A stretch of DNA of 64,000 nucleotides, from assembly GCF_003144115.1 (NCBI RefSeq), contig NW_020312002.1, positions 228,859-292,858 of the forward strand, read 5' to 3'. Below the pieces are notes generated by a model. It had not been told where the DNA came from and did not search any database. It was given only the letters and a program-made list of their open reading frames with translations. This DNA comes from Tilletiopsis washingtonensis (lineage: Eukaryota; Basidiomycota; Exobasidiomycetes; Entylomatales). Positions 44,267 through 55,070 of the stretch are shown piece by piece (position 1 is the first letter of the stretch; every line of letters starts with the position of its first letter). A program made the position numbers and the translations under genes.

Positions 44267-47200
44267 TCAGGGGTTCTGCTGGCGCACAAAGATGTACTCG
44301 TATGCGCTGGGGGAGAGAAGCTGGCGTGAGCAGGACGGAGAGCTGGCTGGCCGGCAGCAGACTCACAGCTTCACGAGGCCCTTGACGCCGACCTCCGACT
44401 CGCCGTTCTGCGACGAGTAGGGCGCGCGGACGACCTTCTCGTCGCTGGGGTGCGCACGAGTGTCAGTGTGCGAGTGCCGAGTACCTGGCAGCCTGCTCCA
44501 CTCACTTGAACAGCACCCACGCATCGGCGCCCTCGCCCGCGTCTAGCGCCGAGGGGTCATCCTGCCGCACATGCGCCACGTAGTGGCCGCTGTGGATCGA
44601 CGGCTGTGCGGAATGGGCGTCAGAGTGCGGCATCACAAGCGCAGCGAGCGCATACTCACGCCCTTGTGCGAGATGAAGGCCTTGAGGCAGTAGCGCGCCG
44701 GCAGGTCCGACGAGCCGCCGACCACAGGCGGGCCAGAGGCGCTGCTCGGCCCAGCCTCTGCCGATGCGCCCGTGCCATCCTCCATCTCGACGTCGGCAGC
44801 CGGTGCCGGGGCAGGCGCAGGCTCCTCCTCGCCGACGTCCTGCGGGTTCTCAAATAGCCAGCCAACGGCCATCTCAGCGTTGCCCTGCGCAATGCGCATG
44901 GCCTTGCGTGCCTGGTTGCGTGAAAAGCCCATGTCCTCGAGTGCTGACAGGTCCGGTCCGCTGCTGCTACCTCCTGCCGGCTCGGGCACGGCCGCGGCGC
45001 TCGAAGCCGCGCTGGGCTCGGCCGTGGCCGGCTCGGCATCGAAGTTGATGGGCTCGTCGAGGCCAGGGGCTGGACACAGGCTCGTCAGCAGCCGACACGA
45101 AGCGACGCACACCATCTGCACTCACTCTCTATGTTGGCAAACTGCGCGTGCGGGATGCTGTCAGCGTCACGGGTTCGCCGAGCGCCGGCTGCGTACTCAC
45201 AAGCCAGTCCATTGCGGCATCGACGTTGGTCATATCGCCGACGGCCATGAAGGCGCGCTGGCAGCGAGGCTTCGAGACTGTACACGGGCGTCAGCTGAGC
45301 CAGCGAACAGACGCTCGCAGCCCACTCACAGCCCATCGAGGTCATCTGCGCAAGCAACTCCTCCTTGAACTGCGGGCCAGTCGGCCGAGGCGGCGGCGGT
45401 GGCGGTGCCTGAGCGGCAGGCTGGGGAGCAGCAGCCACCGGCTCTGGATCCTTGCTCTCCGGCAGCTCCTCCTCACCCTCCTGAATGCCCTGGCCGAGGT
45501 ACTTGTCGAGGGAGAAGCTGTCGAGCGGGATGTTGATGGGCACATCGACCTTCTGCGGCACCCAGTTGATGAGCTGGAAGCGGCGCACCTGCAGCGCCAG
45601 CACGTCGGGGAAAGACGTGAAGAGCGTCTGCTTCGTCGCGACGACCGTCTTGCTGCAAGCCGGGCAGTGATAGTCGAGCTCCTCGGGCGCAGTGAAGAGA
45701 TCAAGGCACTCGCGCAGGTCGACCTCCTCGTACTCGATCTTGGCGATGCTGCCGCCGGTCTTGAGCGAGTCGGCGATGGCCTCCTGCAGCTGCTTCTCCT
45801 CCTCTTCAGCCTTGCGGCGCTCCTCCTCCTCGTCCGCGCCGATCTCGATGGGATCGCCGCGCTCGCCCGTGGCCGATGCCATGTCCGCGTCGGCCGAGGT
45901 GAGGGCAACGGCATCTTCGCTGCCGGCGTCGTAGTTGGTGTCGAGGAGCGGCAGGCGCGTGGCGGTCTGCGACCGCGTGACCGGACGTTCAGTAGTGATC
46001 GGTCGCTCAGCGTCGGACTTTGGCGGCTCGTACGCCGGCGCGTCTGCATCTTCTGAGCCGCCCTTGAGTCCTGGCGGCGGCGAGAGCGCTCCAGCGTACG
46101 TGCGCTTCGCCGGCTCCGCATCGGCAGCTGCGGTCGGCGCGTTGGGTCCCTCGATTGGCGTCTTGCCCTTGGCATCGCTGCCGGCAGCATCGGCTGGCGG
46201 CGGCGTTGCGAGCTCGTCCAAGGCAGAAGAAGGCGTCTCGGGCTCTTGCGACACCACAGTGGGCGTGTCCGTCGCCATGGCATCGGTCGGCACAGGAGCT
46301 GGCGGCGGCGAGAGCATGGATGCGTACGTTGGCGGCAGGCTGCCAGTGATGACGGGCATCTGCCCAATGTCGCCGTCTGGCAGCACGTCAGCGGCAGCAC
46401 TGTCCACTGCGGCTTCGGGCATCACAATGTCGGCAACCATGTCCTCGTCGGCGGGGGCCGGAGCCGGCGGTCGGATGACGCGCACGGGAACGGGCACGCT
46501 GAGGCCGGCATCCTGCGCCTCGACGGTGTAGCGCACCCGCCTGCACTCGGTGCACTGCAGACGCTGCTGCAGGCCAAAGCTGAAAATGCGCGTGGCATCG
46601 TCCGTCGGCACGCCGTCGATGGAGAGCCATGCCTGCGACTTGAGGCGCCGCGTGTCGTTCTGCAGGCAGCCAAGGAAATGCTTGAGGAACTCGTCGGCGT
46701 CCTGCTGCCGGGCAGTGGAGAACTCGGGGTGGCCAGTGCCGATGAGCGCCTTGATCAGCGACGGCTTGATGCCGTCCTGGAACGCCGGCCCGCTGCCCTC
46801 TTGCTTGCGCGGCACAGAGTAGCGCCCGGAGAGCAGGCCGTCGGCCAGCCGGCCCATCTGGCACTCGAGGCAGCTCGCTGGCTGCGGGTTCGTGCAGATC
46901 GCCGTGTGCGGCCGGTAGGCGAGGCCGTAGCGGGCGCGGAACTGCGGCAGAGAGAAGAGCGCTTGCAGGACGGATGCCATGTAGCAGCTGAGGGGCGCGG
47001 CTGTCAGCTTGGACGCTATGTCACTACATAATGCTACAGCGCACCTGTTGCCCAGATTCTCAAGGCCCGTCAGCCCTGGCCCGAACATCGGCTCGAGCTC
47101 CTTGCCGTCCTCTCCCGTCATCTGAAAGTCAAATGACAGGTTGTGCGCGAGGTTGAGCTCGCCAAGCGTCTTCTCGGTCTTGGTGAGGCCAAGCGTCGAG

Positions 47201-48259
47201 ATGCCGAGGTGCGCCAGGTGCGTAGAGAGATTCGGGTCCACGCGCTCGTCGTCGCAGGCGTAGCAGTAGATGTCTGCTGTGCCCTCGGCGGTGATGGTGC
47301 CCTGCTTGACAGAGACGGGATGCTTGCTCTCCTTGAAGTGTGCCATGGCGTGGCTGTTGCCTGGCAGGCCGCCGTACTGTTCGCGGCCGCATGACACTGC
47401 GCCGCAGGTGAGGCAGAGCCAGAGGTTCGCCGTCTGCGAAAGGGCACTCAGCGCCAGCAGCCATGGCGAGCTGGGCAGCGTGACTTACCAAGTCGCACTT
47501 GGAACACTGCTGCCGATTCGTCACCTTGCTGGCATCAGCTTGCTGCTCCAGCTGCCGCGTGTGGTCGCAGGGCTTCAGCTCGTTCTCCCATGCCTTGACC
47601 TCGTTCTGCTGAGCCGAGTTGAGGCTTTGCATGATGGCATTGACCACCTCGGCGAGCTGAGACCTGCGCGTGAGCATTCGTGATGACTTGCAACGAGAGC
47701 GGCGCTCTCACCTTGCCAGCCTTTGGGATCTCCCGGCCCGCGCCATGGTCGCAGGCGAGGCAGCGCACGGTTGTCTCGTACTCCCACTCGTCCTCATCGC
47801 GCGACGCAACGATGGCCACCTTGTCCACGGGCTTTGACTGCGATGACTGGGGTGGACATGAGCTCGGGTATGCGCTTTGATGCTTCCCTTTGGCAGAGCG
47901 CGGCTTGCTGCGCCATTCCGCTCGCCCGGCGCCATCGTCCCCAGCCTTGGACGCACCTCCTTGGCACGCCGGCGGCGGCGCACGTTGCACACGAGGGCGT
48001 GCCACGTCTTGTCGGCGTGAGCACGCGCGTGATTGCGCTCGGGCGCACAGCAGCCGCCATTGAAGCAGGTAAGGCAGACGTCGATGCCGCCGTCTGCCTC
48101 TGCGCCGTCGAAGCAGAGCGTGCACTCGCTGCGGTGCACAGCAATGCCGCTGCGCGGCGGCGCGAGCGAGGGCAGCAGCGCGTGGAGGTGCGGACACGGC
48201 GGCTGGGCAGCAGCCGGCGCAGATGAGGAGGCGCCCGAGGCGGCGGCGCTGGGAGCCAT
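44267..48259 (-). CDS. UBP14: Ubiquitin C-terminal hydrolase UBP14 (USP5/isopeptidase T type)
   Basis: Disassembles free, unanchored polyubiquitin chains. Domains in order: zinc-binding N-terminal part (SECTLCFDGAEADGGIDVCL, then CFNGGCC); a ZnF-UBP domain (WLCLTCGAVSCGREQYGG, NSHAMAHFKESKHPVSV, IYCYACDDERVDP); and the Cys box LENLGN-SCYMASVLQALFSL split by an intron. DADEFLKHFLG and QQRLQCTEC follow, then a long disordered insertion with a UIM-like motif (about 45763-45809). Further on are a finger segment (YHCPACSKT ... RRFQLINWVPQKVDVPI) and two UBA domains (MTSMG..., LEDMGFSRNQARKAMR). The C-terminal His region ends AYEYIFVRQQNP. The start at 48259 gives MAPSAAASG. About ten introns. Confidence 0.9.
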
Positions 48260-48714
48260 GGTGCTGCGGCTGCGCGGGTGGGCTGAGGAAGAGGTGGAGG
48301 AGTGTGGCGCGGGGGACGAGGAGGTGCGGGCGCGCTTCATCGACTGCGCGGCGGCGACAAGCGTGGCTCGGCGGGGGAAAGCCGGACTGGCTGGCGGCGG
48401 CTGTGGGCGATGCGCAGGAGCGGGTGCTCAGGCGGTGTGGTGGTGATGAGGCAAGTACTGGCGCGCTGAGTGTGTGCGTCCGTGCGGCAGCGGGTGTCGT
48501 GCGCGTAGGCAAGGGCTCGAGGCGCGCTGTGGAGGCGGCGTGCGCGCCGAGGCGGAGTCGCGCGCCGCGAAGAACCCAGCCCCGAGGACCCTCGCCGAGG
48601 TCCTGCTCCCACCACATCAACAGCAAGCAGCAGAACAGCGCCAGGACTGGCAGCGAGCATCTGCGACTCTGGGCCGAGCAGATCGAGCCAGAGCAGACCG
48701 ACGTGTCTGCCGCC
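48260..48714. promoter_or_regulatory. Divergent promoter UBP14 / mitochondrial IleRS
   Basis: 455 bp between divergent starts. I found no recognisable factor site. Confidence 0.35.
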
Positions 48715-51700
48715 ATGCTGCGTCTCGCCATGCGGCCCGCGGCGCTGCAGCAGCGCGGCCGCATGGCGCTGGCGCCCGTGTCTCTTCTGCCCTGCCGTGG
48801 GCTCGCGAAGAAGGCAAAGCAGGCCGAGCCGACGCCCAAGCCGAAGCTCACAGCAGACGCACCTCTGAAGGCCAAGAAGACCTACCGGCCGACGATGCTG
48901 CTGCCAAAGACGGCCTTCGAGATCCAGGCCAAGGCGCACGAGCGCGACCACCTCTGGGCCCAGCGCACCACCGTCGACCTCTACCGCTGGCAGGCGCAGC
49001 ACAACCCCGGGCCGCGCTTCGTGCTCGCCGACGGCCCGCCGTACGCCAATGGCCCGCTCCACATGGGCCACGCGCTCAACAAGATTCTCAAGGACATCAT
49101 CAACCGCTTCCAGGTGCTGCAGGGGCGCAAGGTGCACTACGAGCCCGGCTGGGACTGCCACGGCCTGCCGATCGAGATCAAGGCCAAGGGCCACCTCGCC
49201 ACGCTCAAGATCGAAGCAACGCCGTCGCAAGTCCGCGACAAGGCGCGCGAGGTGGCTGTGAGCGCCATGGAACAGCAGCAGGACGAGTTCAGCGCGTTCG
49301 GCATCATGGCCGACTGGAGCCGCGAGACGACGTACCGCACGCTCGACCCGGCGTACGAGGTGCGGCAGCTCAATGTCTTTGGCGAGATGGTCCGCCGTGG
49401 TCTCGTCTACCGCGCATACCGGCCCGTCTACTGGTCGCCCAGCTCCCGCACCGCGCTGGCCGAGGCGGAGCTGGAGTACGATCTCAACCACGTCAGCCGC
49501 AGTGTCTTTGTGCGCTTCAACTTCGTGCCCGGGGAGGCGTTCAGAGAAGCCTGCGCCGACAATGTGATCGTCAAGCGCGCTTTGTCGCGCGACGAGCAGA
49601 TCAGCCTCGTCATCTGGACGACGACGCCATGGACGCTGCCATCAAACATGGCCGTGGCGGTGAACCGGGACATTACGTATCGCCTCGTGCGCGTCACCGA
49701 GGGACCAACCGCTGGAGAGCTCCTCATCGTGGCCGCAGAACGGGCGCACGATCTCAGCCAGCGCAAAGTGGGCCTCTCGGAATTCGCCTCTGCTGATCGC
49801 GCAAAGCTCGGCGAGTTCGAGACGCTCGCGGAGTTCTCGGGCGCTGCGCTCTCGGGCTCGTCGTACCGGCATCTCTTCTTGCGGCGCGGAGCCGAGTCTC
49901 GGCCGATCCTCGCTGCGGACTACGTCACGGACACCAGCGGCACTGGCTTGGTCCACTGTGCCCCTGCACACGGTCAGGAGGACTACGCGCTCTACCGCAA
50001 CACGCCTGCCCTTGCCAAGGAGCCGCTTCTCTCGCCCGTCGATGCCGCCGGCCGCTACACGGAGGACGTGCTGCAGTGCGGATCCGTCGCTGAGAACCTG
50101 CCGGGCAACGCGGTGACAGGCACGGGCGGTAGCATCGTGCGCGACCTGCTCGCTGAGAGCGGTGCGCTGCTCAGCGAATGGCCCATCACGCATAGCTTCC
50201 CCTGCGACTGGCGTACGAAGCAGCCCGTCATCACAAGGTGAGCATGCAGGCCCGCGTCACCTTCTTCTCGCTGACAGTGCCTGCGCAGAGCGACGTCGCA
50301 GTGGTTCGCAGACCTGACACCCATCAAGGACGCTGCCATTGCTGCGCTCGAGAAGGTCGAGTTCACGCCGCCGCAGGGCCGCAACCGCTTAGCCTCGCTC
50401 GTGGCTGGACGTTCCGAGTGGTGCATCTCGCGGCAGCGGCCGTGGGGTGTACCCATTCCTGTGCTCTACGACGCACACTCTCGCGAGCCGCTGTTGACGC
50501 CGGAGAACGTCGATCACATCACCGCCGTGCTGGGCGACAAGGGCAGCGACTACTGGTGGCAGGGTGATGCTGAGGAGTTTGTGGCGCCAGCTTACCGCGA
50601 TGACGGACGGCGATGGATCAAGGGCACCGACACTGTCGACGTGTGGTTCGACAGCGGCACCAGCTGGACGAAGCTGCGCGAAGAGATCGGCGCCGAGCGT
50701 GATGCTGCCGGTGCGCCGCTGGCAGACATCTACCTCGAAGGCACGGATCAGGCGCGCGGCTGGTTCCAGTCCTCGCTCCTCACGCACATCGCGACTGCGC
50801 CAGAGGGCACCGTGCCGCAAGCCCCCTACGGCAAAGTCATCACGCATGGCTTCGTCGTCGACAAGCGCGGCAAGAAGATGAGCAAGAGCATCGGCAATGT
50901 CTTATCGCCGCTCTACTTCGTCAAGGGCGGCGCGACCAAGTCGGATCCGGCATACGGCGCAGACGTCCTGCGTCTGTGGGCCGCGCGCGGCGACTACAGC
51001 GCATCGATGCCCGTCGGCAACCTCATCGTCAAGCACACGAGCGACGCGATGCGCAAGCTGCGCAACACGGCTCGCTTCATGCTTGCTACGCTTCCGCGGC
51101 CGGATCAGGTCGCGCCGCTCGATGACCTGGCCACTGATGAGCTGACCCATGTGCGTTGACACCACCTGCTTTGCACGGCCTTGGCACTGACGCGCTGCGT
51201 TCCAGCTTGACCGCTACGTCCTGCACAAGCTGCGCGAGCTCGAGCTGTCGGTGAAGCACGACTACGAGGTGTTTGACTTTGCCGCCGGTGCGTCGGTCGC
51301 GTCCCAGCTCTGCCATGTTGCATGTGCTCATGGCGCTCTCCTTTTGCAGTGGTCCGGCAACTGGGCGAGTTCGCCAACGGCACGCTCAGCACCATCTACT
51401 TTACCGCCATCAAGGACGTGCTGTACTCGGACGCGCTGAGCAGCCCGAGGCGACGCGCGTGCATCGCCGTGCTCGACCAGGTAAGTGCGGATTTGAGGGA
51501 TGGCGAGGCCATGAGGGGCTGACTTGCGCGGCCCTTCGTCAGACGCTGCGGACCTTCACGTCCATGCTTGCGCCAATCACGCCTCACCTTGCCGAGGAAA
51601 TCCACCACTACCGCTCGGGCACAGAATCCGATCCGCAGCCGAACGAGCCTGCCGACTCCGTCTTCCAGCAGCGCTGGCAGGGCGTCGTGAGTCGGCACGT

Positions 51701-52360
51701 CGCAGATCGAGACGCGCCAGATGCTGACATGCACGCAGAATGAGCGCTGGACCGACAAGCAAAACGCGAGCGAAGTGCGCGACCTGCTGAAGCTGCGCGA
51801 CTCGCTCTTGGCGCTCATTGAGCGGGTTCGCGAGGAGAAGTGAGCCAAGATCGAAGCGGCGTCGACGAGGCAGGGACTGACGCCCGACTTTGACGCTGCA
51901 GGAAAGTGCGCGTGGCCGATGAGAGCGAGGTCGACATTGATGTCGTCGACGGCCGCTACCCCGAGCTGGTGCGCCTGATCAAGGAGTATCGTGAGTCAGC
52001 AGCCTATTCTGTGCCAAGGCCGCGGTAAGCTGAATGTTTGCTTGCCTGACAGCGGCATACGACCTCACCGCCGTGCTCGGTGTGTCGCGCGTCAACGTCT
52101 TCAGTTCGCCCTCCGGTCCTCGGGCGGGGGAGAACCCCGATCCGCTCAAGGAAGCAGCAGACCTGCACGACGGCATCATGCTAGTGGTGCGCGCCACACC
52201 GCTCAAGCAGTGCCCGCGCTGCCGCGTGCACATCATCGAGCCGGAGCTGGAGGTGGAGGAGTGCGGACGCTGCGAGGAGGCACTGGTGGAGCACAAGGAG
52301 ATGCAGAGGCTGAAGGAGGAGGAGAGGGATACGAAGATCAAGGAGAAGGAAGAGCAATGA
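48715..52360 (+). CDS. ISM1: Isoleucyl-tRNA synthetase, mitochondrial
   Basis: Charges mitochondrial tRNA-Ile. The N-terminus [17 protein letters not shown] is Arg-rich without acidic residues for about 35 residues, as in mitochondrial targeting signals. Class-I signatures are clear: [10 protein letters not shown] (HIGH box), [14 protein letters not shown], and [11 protein letters not shown] (KMSKS). The editing (CP1) region includes [14 protein letters not shown]. The anticodon-binding part follows, and a C-terminal zinc knuckle CPRCRVHI...CGRC ends the protein with a charged helix. The first exon is very long (48715-50238); six or so introns of about 50-70 nt follow. The bacterial-like length (about 1,050-1,100 residues) fits the mitochondrial enzyme rather than the cytosolic one. 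Confidence 0.93.
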
Positions 52361-52447
52361 GAAGCCTTTTGGCGCAGCACTGAGTAGGCAGCGTGCGAAG
52401 CAGCCGTGCGGGGTCTGGGCATTTGTCTATTGTCTCCCTGCATGCAC

Positions 52448-53365
52448 CTACAGCACACCTGTGGACAGGCGTCAGCGAGACGTGCGAGACAGCATGACCT
52501 GGACAACACTCACCCTTCGTCGACGGCACATCATCGCGTCCCGTGCGCGTCACTGCCTCACGGATGGCGAGAGCGAGCGCCTTGAAAGCGCTCTCTGCGC
52601 GGTGGTGGTCATTGTCACCGCGCAAGCAGTCGACGTGCAGCGTGACGCCTGCGGCCATGGCAAACGAGTGGAAGACGTGCGGGATCATTTCGCAGCTGAG
52701 TTCGCCGATCTTCTCGCGCTTGAGGCCGAGCTCGGCGACGCAGTAGGGCCGCGAGGAAATGTCGATCACGGCGCGCGAGAGAGCCTCATCCAGCGGGGCA
52801 TGGCCAGTGCCATACCGGCGGATACCGCGCACGGGACCGAGGGCGGCCTTGAAGGCCTCGCCGAGCGCCAAGGCACAGTCTTCCGCCGTGTGGTGGTCGT
52901 CGATGTGCAGGTCGCCGGCGCACGTGAGGGAGAGCGACATGCCGCCGTGCTTGGCGAGCGCATGCAGCATCTGGATATGGCGGGTCAGCATGCAGCAGCA
53001 AGATAGTCTTGCAGCTGCAGCGCAGGGCGGCGCGCAATAGCAGCTTGCCGACTGGGCTTCGCTGGCTTGTCCAGGCGACACGTCCACAGCCAAGCCAAGT
53101 GCCTCGGCGCTGCTGGAACGTCGATGGATCACGCTGGCAGCACGTGCAGTCCCATGTGCCCGCGTCCTGCTCCGCGCGCCGTACCTCCGCCCAGGCATGA
53201 GCTGCCGCCGCTGCGGCGACTCACGTGGTCGAGGAAGCCGATGCCCGTCTGCACGTCGATCTCCTGCTTGGCCGACGCGGCATCGACGTCGAGGCTGAGC
53301 GAGCACTTGATCTTGGTCTCGTTTGTGATGCGCTCGACGGTGGCGGAGCGGATGGGGAGCGACAT
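52448..53365 (-). CDS. HIS3: Imidazoleglycerol-phosphate dehydratase (histidine biosynthesis)
   Basis: Dehydrates imidazoleglycerol phosphate, step six of histidine synthesis. Metal-binding repeats are present: DHHTAED and DNDHHRAES, plus [14 protein letters not shown]. Exons are 53365-53225, 52970-52514 and 52458-52448, giving 202 residues, the normal size. The last exon is only 11 nt and encodes the final GVL plus stop. The first intron (53224-52971) is 254 nt, four times the usual length. The start at 53365 gives [19 protein letters not shown], as in fungal orthologues. Divergent from an SDR gene; only 87 bp separate its stop from that of the IleRS gene. Confidence 0.95.
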
Positions 53366-53656
53366 GCCGGGCGATGTGAGGCGGAAAGATGGAGGTGGAG
53401 AGGCGAGAAGGCGGCGGTGTGGCGCACGACTCGAGAGCAGGCGGCGTGGGAACAGCGGGTGCACGGGCGGCTGACATAAGCACAGGCGAGCGCCGGGGCC
53501 GGGCCAGGCGGTGCCGGGCGCCGGGCCGCGCCTCGAGCCGGCTCGAGTTCTGGAGCCAGTGCGGGGCACCGCACCCGCTCGCTTCGCTTGCCAGCCCCTG
53601 CTCGCCACTTCCTCCTCCTCCACATCCACCTCCGCACTGCACACACCACGCCAGCC
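53366..53656. promoter_or_regulatory. Divergent promoter HIS3 / short-chain dehydrogenase
   Basis: 291 bp. It contains GCTGACATAAGCAC at 53469-53482, identical to 14 nt in the IPI3/ASN1 promoter and in the same orientation, here 104 bp upstream of HIS3. No TGACTC core is present. Confidence 0.4.
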
Positions 53657-54898
53657 ATGTCCGCCAACTCGCGTCTGCAGCAGCTCACCGCGCACCTCGG
53701 CAAGGGCCTCACCGGCGCACTGCTCGAGGGCCAGGTGGCCATCATCACCGGCTCGGGACAGGGCATCGGCAAGGCTGCCGCGCTCCTCTTCGCCGCGCAC
53801 GGCGCGCACGTCGTCGTCTCCGACCTCGACGTGCAGAAGAGCAACGACACCGCAAAGGAGATTACCGAGAGCGGCGGCAGCGCCATTGCCGTGCCCGGCA
53901 ACGTCATGGACCCCAAGTTTGGCGAGAACGTCGTCAAGGAGACGGTGGCCAAGTTCGGCAAGGTGCGTGGCAGCGCGGCGGGACAGCAGGCTGTACACCG
54001 TTGCTCTGAGCATGCTCCACACTCCGTAGCACGCTGGCTGCGCATTGTCTAGCAGCGAAGCCACACCCCCTCGCATCAATGCTCACCCTCCACCCCGCAG
54101 ATCAACCACCTCGTCCTCAACGCCGGCTTCACAAACGACAAGATGATCCACACGACCGACGACGAGACCTTCCAGCTCATGCTCGACTGCCACACCGTGG
54201 CGCCGTTCCGCCTCGTGCGCGCCGCCGCGCCCTACATGCGCATCAAGGAGGTCGAGGCGCGCGAGAACCGCAGTGTCATCTGGGTGCGTGGGAGGCGGGA
54301 GAGGTGCTGCAAGCACGAGAGGTGCTTGTGGCATGTGCTGCTCAAAGCCTGGCGTGCATCACAGCTCACACAGCCATCCATCAGGTCTCCTCGACCTCCG
54401 GCACGCACGGCAACGTGGGCCAGATCAACTACTCTGCCGCCAAGGCCTGTACGTTCTCCCCTCATTTCCCCCCTTCCACTAAGTCTTGCTGACGCACATG
54501 CTTCGCACAGCCGTCGTGGGCATGAACAAGACGACGGCCAAGGAGTGGGGTCCCTTTGGCGTGCGCTCCAACTGCGTCGCCTACGGCTGGATCAACACGC
54601 GCCTCACTGCCGCCAAGGAGGCGGGTGCGTCGATTGAGATCAACGGCAAGAAGGTCGCGCTCGGCAGTGAGTCGCTCTGCTCGCCCCCCTGTACGCGCCG
54701 CATCAACTGACCTCACGCTCCGCAGTCCCGGGCCGCAAGCCCAACTCCGGCAACGACGTCAACGCAACGATCGACATTCCGCTGCGCCGGCCCGGAGAGG
54801 TGGGCGAGGCAGCGGCAGCCATTCTCTTCCTCGCCAGCCCGCTCGCGAGCTACGTCAGCGGCCAGACGCTCGAGGTCACCGGCGGACGCGGCATCTGA
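53657..54898 (+). CDS. Short-chain dehydrogenase/reductase, FabG-like
   Basis: NAD(P)-dependent oxidoreductase of the classical SDR family, resembling 3-oxoacyl-ACP reductases. Motifs: cofactor-binding TGSGQGIG (about residues 30-37), SDLDVQ, LNAG, active-site Ser in SSTSG, and Tyr/Lys in YSAAKA. These are followed by [14 protein letters not shown] and the usual C-terminal [13 protein letters not shown]. Five exons; the first ends with KFGK at 53962. A short GKKVALGVPGRK insertion precedes the last part. No targeting signal is visible at either end. The substrate cannot be named from sequence alone. Confidence 0.9.
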
Positions 54899-55070
54899 GC
54901 TTGCCGCTCGCTGAGGTCGCGCAGTGGAATGCCTAGCACCTTGTAGCATCTTGGCGAAGAGAGAGCATGAGAGATCGTAGAATTATTACAGGGACGTACA
55001 GAGACAGGCCTCCGGATGCGCAGCGCGACAGCTTTCCGAGACGGCGAGTGACCCGAGAAGGCAAGGCAGG

